The position numbers and the translations under genes are program-made. The notes beneath the pieces are model-generated. The model was not told the origin of the DNA. It ran no database searches and was given only the letters and a program-made list of their open reading frames with translations. Below are positions 54,913-64,000 of a stretch of 64,000 bases of DNA, one piece after another (within the stretch, counting starts at the first letter, position 1; every line of letters starts with the position of its first letter). The stretch is from Proteles cristata cristata (lineage: Eukaryota > Chordata > Mammalia > Carnivora > Hyaenidae), in the NCBI GenBank assembly GCA_017311185.1, contig JAESUZ010000457.1, forward strand, positions 434,001-498,000. Direction: 5' to 3'.

Positions 54913-55012
54913 GGGGATGCCTCTTTGGCTCAGTCAGTAGAGCACGTGACTCTTGATCTCAGGGCCCTGAGTTCTAGCCCCACCTTGGTGTGGAGCCTAC
55001 TTGAAAGCAAAC
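54913..55012 (+). mobile_element. Old CAN SINE head (tRNA part only)
   Basis: GGGGATGCCTCTTTGGCTCA, GTCAGTAGAGCACGTGACTC, TTGATCTCAGGGCCCTGAG and 'tggtgtggagcctacttgaa'. The CT-rich part and AATAAA tail are missing. It resembles the general carnivore tRNA-Lys SINE more than the felid young type. Confidence 0.75.
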
Positions 55013-55074
55013 AAGAAAGGCAGGAGTGGGTACAGCTACTTGAAAGCAAACGAAAAGGGCAGGAGTGGGTACAG
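54997..55074 (+). repeat. 39-bp tandem duplication at a SINE end
   Basis: CTACTTGAAAGCAAACAAGA, then AAGGCAGGAGTGGGTACAG, at 54997-55035, repeated at 55036-55074 with CGAAAAGG in place of CAAGAAAGG. Two copies with few differences. It starts inside the SINE end. Confidence 0.93.
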
Positions 55075-55239
55075 TTATGAAAGCTGAACGTGAAAATAAT
55101 GTACACGGACATCTGGAAAATCAAGACAGCCCATACCCGTGTCCAGGCCAGCAACCCCGGGTGGGCTCACTGGAATGCCTGTGAGGCTTTGCTGGTTGTC
55201 TGAAGAGTGAAGTGACACCTTCCCAGCTGTAGTCTCTCA

Positions 55240-56815
55240 CCCAAAAGAGGGCTTCTTAATAGCAGCAGATATTTACAAGATAACAGCAGGGTATGTATAA
55301 TCTCTGATCCCAGGGTGGAAAAGGACTTTCTAAACAAGAAAAAAAAATTGACGCATTTGACCACCTTTAAGTATAAAACTTCCATGTATCAAAAAACACT
55401 GTCAAACAGAAGAACAAACCATAAACAAAACATAACACTAACAAAGAATTGATATCCAGAACTTGTAAAGCTCTCTTACAGTTACTAAGGGGGGAAAGAT
55501 AGCAATGTTTATGACTAAGCAATTCACAGAAGAAACCATGCATATGCCCAATAAACTTGTGAATGGAAACTGAACTTGACCAGTGCATTTGTGTGTCCTT
55601 GGACTGTTGTAACAAATTATCATACACTGGGGTCCTTTCACAGCTCTGGGGACCAGAAGGCCAGAGTCAAAGTTTCAGCAGGGCCACAGTGCTCTGGAGG
55701 CTCTCAGGGAAAATCAGCTTCTTGCCTTTCTCAGCTTCTGGTACCTGCTGGCCTTCTTCAATTCCTGGCCTCATTGCCCTAGTCTCTGACTCTACCTGTG
55801 CATCACCTCCTGCTCTGCGTGTGTCTGACTGCATCCCGCCCCCCGCCCCACCTCTCTTACACAAATGCATGTAATGACATTTAGGGCCTGCTCTGATAAT
55901 CCAAGGTAATCCCTCCATTTCAGGATCCTTAACTTAATCATATCTGCGAAAACTTTACCGCATAAGGTTAACAGTCACAGGGGCCAGGGGGTTAAGACCT
56001 GGTATCTTTGGAAGGCACCATTCATCTTACTGCAATCAGAAACCAGGGAAATGCAAATTAAAGCCACAGTGAGACATATCATTAGACTGGCATGTATTAA
56101 GAAGTCTGACAATACCAAGTGTTTATAACAATGTAGAACAGGAACTTACATCTCCTGCTTTTGGGAATATAAATCTGTCAGTACAACCAAACTCGAGAAC
56201 AGTTTGGTGGAGTCCCTAAAAACTAAGGATGCATGTATCCTATAGTCCAGCCTTTCCATGGCTAGAGAAATGCAACTCAGCAGGAGACACTCACAAGAGT
56301 GTTCAACATGGCACGGTCATGCTGAAACCCTGGAAACAATCCAAATGTCCATCAATAGGTGGATAGCCAACTAAACCATGGTGTAGTCAGGCAATATGAT
56401 ACTACACAGTTTTGAAAAAAAAAAGAGTCTCATACATTGACATGGGGAAATCTTATACACATAGGTCAAAGGCAAAAAGTGTGTTGCATGACTCACAACA
56501 GTGAGAACTCATTTACACCAAGTTAAAAAAATGCCACTGATACTTGATGTTGGCTATGGATGTGTACATTTGTGGCAGAAGCCTAAAGATATACACGGGA
56601 GCCACAAACACCCAATTCTAGACAAAGGTTGCCCCTGGGAGGATGTTAATGTGAGCAATGACAAGTCTAAAGGAGATTTCAAAATGTATTTACAATAGTT
56701 TCTCGGTTGGGTGATGGATATATGGAGGTTCATTTTATTATTCCTTATATGTTTTCATGTCTGAAATAGTTTGTCACAAGTTTTTTCAATTTAAAAGATG
56801 ATATATACTGCAGGT
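55240..56815 (+). mobile_element. Ancient L1 split by an MLT1 LTR
   Basis: Left part 55240-55575 (TTTAAGTATAAAACTTCCAT, 'gatatccagaacttgtaaag', GCATATGCCCAATAAACTTG), right part 56038-56815 ('ccagggaaatgcaaattaaa', TGGGAATATAAATCTGTC, 'ccaaatgtccatcaataggt', GGTTGCCCCTGGGAGGATGT, TTTCAAAATGTATTTAC). Together they form the end of ORF2 and the 3' UTR of an old L1. No frame survives. Confidence 0.75.
55577..56037 (-). mobile_element. Solitary MLT1-like MaLR LTR
   Basis: TTGGACTGTTGTAACAAATT, GGACCAGAAGGCCAGAGTC, 'gggccacagtgctctggagg', TAATCCAAGGTAATCCCTCC, CTTAACTTAATCATATCTGC, 'aaggttaacagtcacagggg' and GGCACCATTCATCTTACTGC. This is the reverse of an MLT1-type LTR with no internal genes. It sits inside the old L1. 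Confidence 0.8.
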
Positions 56816-56879
56816 AGGAGTGGTGACAGATGATTCATCTCAGTGGGAGGGCCTGGCTGGAAGGAGACTTTGGCCTTAG

Positions 56880-57345
56880 TCCCAGGGGTTCTTAACCAAA
56901 GTATCTATGGGTAGAATTGGGGGGATCTGTGAACCATGATAAGAAAATATATTTTTTTTACCAATTTCTAACTGAAATACAGCATTTGCTTCTAATACGA
57001 ATGTAAGTAGCAAGCTGCATGGTATTATAGCAATTTCTTTGACTTTATCACCCATAGCTGTCAGGTATTTTACAGTCCATTACAGTGTGGCAGATACTCA
57101 GGATAGCATTTATGCTCATCAGCAATTCAAGATAACAGTGGTTATTAGACCCACCACCAGATCTTGCTATTGGGTGTGAGAACAAAGAAGCACATGGATT
57201 ATTACTCCATCGCCAGGTTGTTTATTCACTGTACTGATAACTGTATTTCAGTGTAGTTGAAATGCTTTCTGTTGCCCTGTGTATGTTATCTAATGTATTT
57301 AAAACAACACTCTTCCCCAGACTGCTGGGGGGATTCTGCACCCCT
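56880..57345. mobile_element. Ancient DNA transposon relic (hAT-like, unnamed)
   Basis: GGGGTTCTTAACCAAAGTAT, ACCAATTTCTAACTGAAATA, TATTATAGCAATTTCTTTGA, ATGTTATCTAATGTATTTAA and 'cagactgctggggggattct' follow an old element whose ends read GGTTCTTAACC. The family name is uncertain to me. Confidence 0.55.
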
Positions 57346-58124
57346 GGAGAAGGAGCGGGACTAGGGTTCTCCAACTAGAGTTGGGTCAGTGGCTATGGAA
57401 GGTCCATGGGGGTCCCCGTTGCTCCAGTCTGGAGAGGTCACAGAGGAATCAGATCTCTATTTAAGAAGCAGAGGCAGGTTGCACTTGTTTATCTTAGCAG
57501 ATGTAAAATGCAGAGCCCAGGGATTGAGCTGAGCTATTTTCGAGCATGCTATCCTTCTTACCCTATCCTCTCCCCGCTTCGTTCTGCTGGATTTTCATCA
57601 GGAGCTATCCTGTGAAGCATTCTGAAACCCAGATCAAAATGTAACACAAGAACTGAGCTAGCGGATAAAGGCTCGGAGGAGGCCCCCCCAACAGAACAGA
57701 ACTCCAAGTGAAGGCTGAGTCTGGACTTCAGTGACTGGAACCATGGGGAGCCTCCTGCCTTTGGGCCAGAAGGATGCTGGGGCAGGGGAAGGCAGAGGTG
57801 TGAGGAGCCAGCCGGTTTCCTGACGCAGCCAGGCCTGAGATGCAGCAAGGCCTCGGGAAGTCCGAATGGAGGCAAAAGATGTCAAGATGGGAAAGAGAAG
57901 GCAATGGCTTTCAGCAGGAAGCAGCCTTGTCTGCTTCACTGAGGAGGGGAGCTGGGTCAATGTCTCTGCCTTTCAGGGAAGGCCCTGGGGAGCCACTGTC
58001 CCTCACTGCTGCCCAGTAGGAGTGAGGCTGGTGAGAACCTAGCACACAGGAGACCACATATATCTACATACCCTTCATGACGTCCATTTATCAAGCACTT
58101 GTGATATGGCAGGCATGCTGTTAG
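57346..58124. other. Unassigned sequence, no gene seen
   Basis: Locally GC-rich (57640-57990). A 105-codon and a 100-codon minus frame overlap and show no domain. The final part (CATTTATCAAGCACTTGTGA) may be an old repeat. Confidence 0.45.
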
Positions 58125-58880
58125 ATGTTTTTAAACATCAACTTTACTGAAGTACAATCTACTTGCAATAAACTGCAGCCACTTAAAGTATACAATTCCA
58201 TCACCCTTAAAGTTTCCTTGTGCCCTTGTGGTGCATCTCTTCCACACCTGACCCCATGTAACCACTGATCTGCTTTCTGACTCTAAAGATTCGTCTGCAT
58301 TTTCTAGAAGTTTATGCAACTGGAATCACTCAGTATATATGCTTTCATGTCTGGATTCTTTAATTTTGCATGATGTTTTTGAGATCCATTCATGTATTAT
58401 CAGGGTTCATTCCTTTAAATGCTAAGTAGTACTCCGTTACATGCACAAACCCCTATTTCTTTATCCATTTACCAGTTGATGGTTCTCTGAGTTTTTCCAG
58501 TTTGGGGCTACTGGGAATAAAACTGCTATGAACATTTACATATGTGTCTTTTTACAACCAGGTGTTTTCATTTCTTTTGGGTAAATAGCTAAGTGCACAA
58601 TGGCTGGGTCATTCACGGAATGTATGCTTACCTTATACGAAACTCCAAACTGTTTTCCAAAGTGACTGTACCATTTTATATTTCCATTAACCATATATTA
58701 GAGTTCCAGTTACTCCACATCCTTGGCAACACTCGGGATTGTCAGCTTTTAAACTTGAGCCGTTCTGGTAAGTGTGTGCCGGTATCTCACTATAGTTTTA
58801 TACTTTCTATCTACCTGATGACTAATGATGCTGAGTATCCTTTCAAGAGCTTATGGAGTCCTATATTTTTATTACTCCAC
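58125..58880 (-). mobile_element. Old L1 3' end, minus strand
   Basis: Reverse of an L1 end: TTACTGAAGTACAATCTAC, 'ctgatctgctttctgactct', GAGATCCATTCATGTATTAT, TTTTCCAAAGTGACTGTACC, CTCCACATCCTTGGCAACAC and 'gatgactaatgatgctgagt'. About 750 bases. The 98-codon plus frame is an antisense shadow. Confidence 0.82.
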
Positions 58881-58884
58881 TTAG

Positions 58885-59073
58885 GGTGATAAAGGACTCT
58901 GTTCAAGGGAGGCTCTTATTCTTGTCTCTTGCTTCGTGTTTAATGATATAAACCCGTATGCTTCAGTTTATAATGTTGCAAACCCATATGGACAAGGACC
59001 TTGTATCAACAGTCCTTGTATCTCTAGCACAGATTCTCACACATGGTAGGTACTCAATACAGGTCTGTTAAAA
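58885..59073 (+). mobile_element. L2/MIR-class 3' end relic
   Basis: TTGTATCTCTAGCACAGATT, CTCACACATGGTAGGTACTC and AATACAGGTCTGTTAA match the shared end of L2/MIR elements (CACAGTGCCTGGCACATAG, then TGCTCAATAAATATTTG). Confidence 0.5.
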
Positions 59074-59085
59074 AATGTGCAAACA

Positions 59086-59289
59086 GGGGAGCCTGGGTGA
59101 CTCAGTCAGTTAAATGTCCAAATTGGACACAGGTCATGACCTCACGGTTCATGGGTTCAGGTCTCGTGTGCTAACAGCTCAGAGCCTGGGCCTGCTTCAG
59201 ATTCTGTGTCTCCCTCTCTCTCTCTCTGCCCCTACCCCACTTATGCCATCACTCTAAAAAAATGAATAAACATTAAAAAAAGTTTGTTT
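59086..59289 (+). mobile_element. CAN SINE
   Basis: It starts GGGGAGCCTGGGTGACTCAG, has CCTCACGGTTCATGGGTTC and a CT-rich middle, and ends AATAAACATTAAAAAAAG. A short flanking repeat AATGWGCAAAY lies at 59074-59084 and 59290-59300 (two mismatches). Confidence 0.9.
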
Positions 59290-59882
59290 AATGAGCAAAT
59301 AAATTCCAGTTAATTCTGAGATGTTATATAAATAATAGTGTTTTTAGGGCCTACTAAAGACTTTTCTATACTGACGGGACAAGACTTGATTTTTTCTTTC
59401 TGATTGCTATAATTAATCTCTCTCCCTTCATATTAGACCTTCAGCCTCCCACTGCCCATAGATGACCCACCACCCAACTAGTGGTTTGTATCTACTGTGG
59501 GCTTGTATGGGAGGCAGACAAAGAAGTGGGACTTCTAACTGCACAACTGTGTATGTAAAGGGCCTGAAAAAGAGCCTTCAAGACTTTAAAAGATGATTTG
59601 GGGGAAAACGTCCTAGGAGACTGGCATACAGTGTTTTTCCCCATCAGGAGCTGAGAACTTAACACACTGAAACAGGGGTCCCTGATTCAGGCAGCAATTG
59701 AGCAGTGAGGTTCAAGGAAGGCAACTGGGGCCTTGAGAAGAGAAACTGAGAAAGCAGGGTCTGAGTTCAAATTCTGACTCCTCTGCTCATTATTTTTCTG
59801 ACTTTAGAAACCTCCTGAATCCCACTGAGGACAAACCATGCTGTGTTTATGAGTTGTTTTAAGATTTCAATGTTGGGAGGAG

Positions 59883-60106
59883 GGGGACCTGGGTGGCTCA
59901 GTCAGGTAAGTGTCTGACTTTGGCTCAGGTCACGATCTCACAGGTCGTGGGTTCAACCCCATGTCAGGCTCTATGCTGACAGTTCAGAGCCTGGAGCCTG
60001 CTCTGGATTCTGTGTCTCCCTCTCTCTTTGCCCCTCCCCTGCTTGTGCTCTCTATCTCTCTCTCAATAATGAATAATAAAAAAAAAAACATTAAAAAAAA
60101 TAAGAA
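59883..60106 (+). mobile_element. CAN SINE, first of a head-to-tail pair
   Basis: It starts GGGGGACCTGGGTGGCTCAG, has GGTCACGATCTCACAGGTCG and CTCTCTATCTCTCTCTC, and a long A-rich tail with AATAATGAATAATAAA. The next SINE begins in this tail. Confidence 0.9.
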
Positions 60107-60113
60107 TTAAATG

Positions 60114-60307
60114 AGGGGAGACACCTAGGTGGCTCAGTTGGTTAAGCATCTGACCCTTGAGTTCAGCTCAGATCATGATCTCATGGTGTGTGAGTTTGAG
60201 CCCTGCACCAGGCTCCATGCTGACAGTGCAGGGCCTGTCTCACTGCCCCTCCTCCATTCATGCACATTCTCTCCCCTCCCCCCCCCAAATAAATAAACTT
60301 AAAAAAT
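60114..60307 (+). mobile_element. CAN SINE, second of a head-to-tail pair
   Basis: It starts GGGGAGACACCTAGGTGGC, uses the CCCTTGAGTTCAGCTCAG subtype, and ends with a C-run and AAATAAATAAACTTAAAAA. The sequence AATGAGGGG before it and ATATGAGGAG after it may be a diverged target repeat. Confidence 0.88.
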
Positions 60308-62401
60308 ATATGAGGAGATAGATGTGAAGGCTCCCCACATACACCTACTCACAGGAGCCTTTCAATAAGTGTGAGCTTCCTTCTTCCTGTGCAACATCGG
60401 GGTGATTACTGCCCTTGGTGCCAGCCAAGATCTTCTTCAGCAGCTAGTACTATGCCTTCCAACTGCTGGGGCTAAAGCTGGGACTCTGTCCACAGAACAG
60501 CCCCCTGGAAGTCTAGGCCCCTGCAATGTCCCTGAGGGTGTTCAATGAGTGACCGACATAAGGATAAAAGCTAAGGCCCCTTGGCTCAAGTAGGGACAAT
60601 TCTAGGTATGGTTTCAGCTACAGAAATAATCGTCCCCTGCACTGGCTCAGGTCAAATAAACCTGCCTTAGAGGATATCCATTTTGACCCCTTCCCCTGCC
60701 ATGTCCTGCTTCTCTCCCTCTTTCACAGATTTTTCTGGAGAGCTCTCCCTCAGTAAAACACCTGCTCATGGATCCCCATGTCAGGCTCTACTCTTAGGAG
60801 CCACACTGAGGGACTCATGGGGCACCATTTTTATTCCCTTCCATTAATGACAAAAAGGATAAGTTTTGAAGCCACATACCCTGGTCCAATGAGTGTAAAC
60901 AATCACAAAAGAAGTTTTCCATGAATTTTGTGCTGTCTTACACACATGGAGTCTCTGGAGATGAAGGCATTCAGCCTGTCCCACACCAACCACCTGGGGG
61001 AAACAGGCACCTTAGCAGTCAAACAAGAAGCACTTTCAAAAGCCTTGGGATGGTACAAAAGAGAGCTTCCCAAAGCCAAATCTCTAGTCAGAGTATCAGT
61101 GGCACAAAAGACACTGACAAATAGCCCAGGGAAAGGAATTCTGGAGAGGCTGGGAGCAACAAACAGGACTATCCCTGCTGACACACACACAAGTGATGAG
61201 AAGCTTAATTACTGAGGCTGCACCACACACCCTGGAGAAGCTCTTCAAGTTGTCTGTCAAGCTGGGACATGAGGACAAGTAGGCAGAAGAAGCCAGAAAG
61301 GGTCATAGTAGCCACAGAGTCAGAGAGAGAGAGGCCCTGTTTGGTCACTCATCCAGACTTAGAGAACACACAGCAGCAGAACCCCATGGGTTGGGCCATG
61401 ATGCAGAGATAAGAGAATAGGCTTTGACTTCAGAAAGATGGGCAGGAGGAGAAGGGATCCCACACTCTAAAGGAGTTAGCTCACCCCTATAGGTGGACTT
61501 GGCAGAGTAGCAATTTGAGATGCCCACATTGCTAAGTCTAGGTTTCTGGGGAAGACTGATGAGGCATGAATGCAGGGAAAATTCTCTGCCTCACTCGACA
61601 GACTCTATGGAGGCCAGCCCTGTAGTCCTTGAAGACCATCACAGAGCCAGCCAAACATCAAAAGCATCTGAGGAGGGGTGTAGTCAATGACCAAGGGACC
61701 TAGGAGATAGTTTGTGGGGAATGCCAGTGGCATTGAAATGTGCAAAATCAATGGATGGAATCAAAGGGCAAGAAGCCCATTTGTACATACTATGAAAGGT
61801 CTTTATTAAATGCCACTGGGGTTCAGAAAGAGGCAAATGAAAAACTCAGCTTGTGGTTCTTCTCTTTCTTGGGGCTCTCTTAAGCTAACAAAAACTTAGC
61901 AGAGGATTGCACCTAAGACTGATGTATGACCCACAGAGCCCAAGGAGAAGCTGTCCTTGAACAGTCCTTTCTTCTGACTTCTAACAAAGGACAAGTGAAA
62001 AAAGTAGGCATATCAATTATCTGTCTTAACTGGTCTCCTCAATCTAATCATTTATATTAAATTACAGAATTTCATCTCCTATGCTAAAGCCAATCACTTG
62101 GCAATGGCTTCCTTGAGCTCTGGATTGAGAAGGACTCTGTGATTGATTATTGATGTTTGGCAAGATCAGTGGATGGGACATGGCACTATGTGTGCCACAA
62201 ATTTGTCCCTTTTTTGTTTAGGAAATTATAATAAGTTCAAATGCTAAACAGTTAAATCTAATTATCTGCATATGAATGTTTTAAACCGCCTTAACATTGT
62301 CAAATAAAATAGCACAATTAACAATGATAAAAAGAGAGGCAGAAAGAAAGGGAGGAAAAGAGTAAAAGGAGAGTAGAAATTCAGATCAAAGTAAGTCTGT
62401 A
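60308..62401. other. Unassigned single-copy-looking sequence
   Basis: 2.1 kb with no recognised repeat. Two 95-codon frames (60903-61190 minus, 60928-61215 plus) overlap on opposite strands with no features. CAGAGAGAGAGAGGCCC near 61320 is a short GA run. Confidence 0.45.
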
Positions 62402-62416
62402 AAAGAAACTTTGCAA

Positions 62417-62764
62417 TGAGAAACAATGAAATCTGGCCATGTGTAGCAACATGGATGGACCTTGAGGGTGTTATGCGGAGCGAAATAAGTCAGGCAGAGA
62501 AGGACAAATATCATATGTTAGCACGTATAGGAGGATTAGGAGGAACTTGACGGAGGAACAAGGGGGAGAACAAGGGCGGAAATGGTGGGGGAAAGGGAGA
62601 GAGGCAAACCATGAGAGACTCTTGAATGCTGACAAAAACTGAGGACTGATGGATGTGGGGGGAGGAGGGATGGGCATGGAGGAGGGCACTTGTGGGGATG
62701 AGCACTGGGTGTTATGTGGAAACTAATTTGACAATAAACTATTTGTAAAAAAAAAAAAAAAAAG
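62417..62764 (+). mobile_element. Felid L1 tail with perfect TSD
   Basis: It starts at TGAGAAACAATGAAATCTGG, has the G-rich polypurine block (62645-62675), and ends CAATAAACTATTTGTAAAAA plus poly-A. The 15-base repeat AAAGAAACTTTGCAA flanks it perfectly (62402-62416 and 62765-62779). 348 bp. Confidence 0.96.
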
Positions 62765-62810
62765 AAAGAAACTTTGCAAAGTAACTTTGATATCTTCCAC
62801 CAAATTCTTT

Positions 62811-63032
62811 TTTTTTTAAAGAGAGAACATGCAAGTGCATGAGACGGGCAGAGAGAGGTAGAGAGACAGAGAAGGAGGGAGGAAGAGAGGGAGAGAGGGA
62901 ATCTTAAGCAGGATCTATGCTCAGCACAGAGCTCAATGCAGGGATCAATCCTACAACCCTGGGCTCACGATTCATGATTGAGCTGAAATTATGAGTCATA
63001 TGCTCAACCACCTGAGTCACCCAGGTGCCTCA
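62811..63032 (-). mobile_element. Older CAN SINE
   Basis: Minus copy with a T-run, AGAGAGAACATGCAAGTGC, GAAGGAGGGAGGAAGAGAGG, 'gaatcttaagcaggatctat' and GAGTCACCCAGGTGCCTC. The flanking repeat TTCCACCAAATTCTT / TTTCACCAAACTTATT is imperfect. It is more diverged than most copies and purine-rich over a longer block. Confidence 0.85.
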
Positions 63033-63048
63033 TTTCACCAAACTTATT

Positions 63049-63503
63049 CTAATTAAATGCTCTTTTTACCAACTATAAAACAAAATTATATTTAGCATTA
63101 CAAAATAATTCCCCATTTTTCATATATAAACACCTCAGCTATGAACTTATTCCTTATAAATAGCAGAGCTGATAACTCTCAGTAATCTCTGGCTTTAGGT
63201 AGAGCTACTATAACCAAGAACATCTCTGCATCCTGTTCTCCAGAGTTCCTGGAGACCCCCAATTGTGCTCACAGTTTCAAGGCACTTTCTTCATCCTCCT
63301 GAGTCCCTGGTTGAACATATTACTTATGAGGATTAGTCCTATGACATAAGTAAGGCAATCATTCCAGATCAAAGCTTAGGGGTGTTTGACAGGTGACAAA
63401 TTATACAAACAAAACACCAACCAGAGAAAACTGAAGAATCACAAACCAAAGAAGTCAGAGCATCAGCAATGAAGCCTATCTTGCACTTATTCAATCTTAA
63501 TTT
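63049..63503. other. Unassigned sequence, no gene seen
   Basis: AT-rich, no repeat recognised, no coding frame. Confidence 0.45.
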
Positions 63504-63860
63504 GGGTCCTTCAGAAGAAGCATCTGAGATAAAGATTCAAGGCAGCTAGTTTATTGGGAGGTAAAGGGAACCTGGATAGTGAGGAAGTGGAATAGGAAAA
63601 GGTTAAAAGGGTTAAATTATCAAGCCAGTGACTCTTTGGGCAACTGGAGGCCATCCTCTGGGAACCTCTGGGAAACCATCCAAAGCATGTACCTGAGAGC
63701 CTTTCCACCCGATGGGAGTGGTAGCTGGGACATTTATATACTACCTCTCAGCAGTTCTTGGTTGAGACCCATTCCCAAGGATATTCATCCCCTGGAAACT
63801 TCTGGTCAACTTTGCGGAGCAAAGTAGTCTTTCCAGGCTTTGGGGAATCTCCAAAAACCC
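63504..63860 (+). mobile_element. Unnamed ancient repeat, copy 3 of 3
   Basis: It starts GGGTCCTTCAGAAGAAGCAT and CTGAGATAAAGATTCAAGGC, has AGCTAGTTTATTGGGAGGTA, GTGAGGAAGTGGAATAGG and GGACATTTATATACTACC. Related by eye to 12680-12960 and 35697-36010. TAGTTTATTGGG here preserves a part lost in the other copies. Confidence 0.5.
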
Positions 63861-64000
63861 TCAAGCAAGGAGATCTGGATTCAAGCTGTGAGAAGCTTGG
63901 GCAGTACACACAAGATTAAGGCCTGAGGGGCACAAGCTGGGCATCAAGAGTGGTACATGACACAATCTGCTTGGCATGCAAAAGGGGGCACATGAGCAGT

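Overview
This window reads as non-coding nuclear DNA from a carnivore, most likely a felid. The evidence is about 26 copies of a tRNA-derived SINE with a cat-type head (GGGCGCCTGGGTGGCTCAG), a CT-rich middle and an AATAAA/poly-A tail (CAN SINE, SINEC_Fc-like), plus nine 5'-truncated LINE-1 copies that share one 3' end (GACAATAAACTATTTGTAAA followed by A). Family names come from remembered consensus sequences, not from a search.

I find no protein-coding gene, rRNA gene, functional tRNA gene or CpG island. All open frames are short, lack conserved-domain character, and often run through repeats or microsatellites. The window fits an intergenic region or a large intron.

Layout. 1-14 kb: mostly unassigned sequence with old L2, MIR and L1 relics, a few SINEs, a hAT MITE and a MaLR LTR (13.3-13.6 kb). 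14.1-19.4 kb: an ancient plus-strand L1 broken by a later L1 with a 5' inversion and by several SINEs, one of which holds another SINE and an L1 tail. 19.4-22.1 kb: unassigned sequence, a 49-bp L1 insertion and a hAT MITE. 22.1-25.3 kb: a long old minus-strand L1 carrying four SINEs. 25.3-32.5 kb: unassigned sequence that may include conserved non-coding elements, a 1-kb felid L1 and two L2 copies. 32.5-48.8 kb: the least repetitive part, with scattered L1 tails, MIRs and hAT MITEs. 48.8-60.3 kb: repeat-dense, with a 53-bp L1 insertion, a carnivore L1 next to a diverged 24-bp minisatellite, an L1/MER2/SINE nest, a 28-bp minisatellite, and an old L1 split by an MLT1 LTR. 60.3-64 kb: unassigned sequence, one L1 tail, one SINE, and the third copy of a repeat I could not name.

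No genes act together here. The main biology is the record of retrotransposition: target-site duplications, nesting order, a likely twin-priming inversion, extreme 5' truncation and minisatellite growth.
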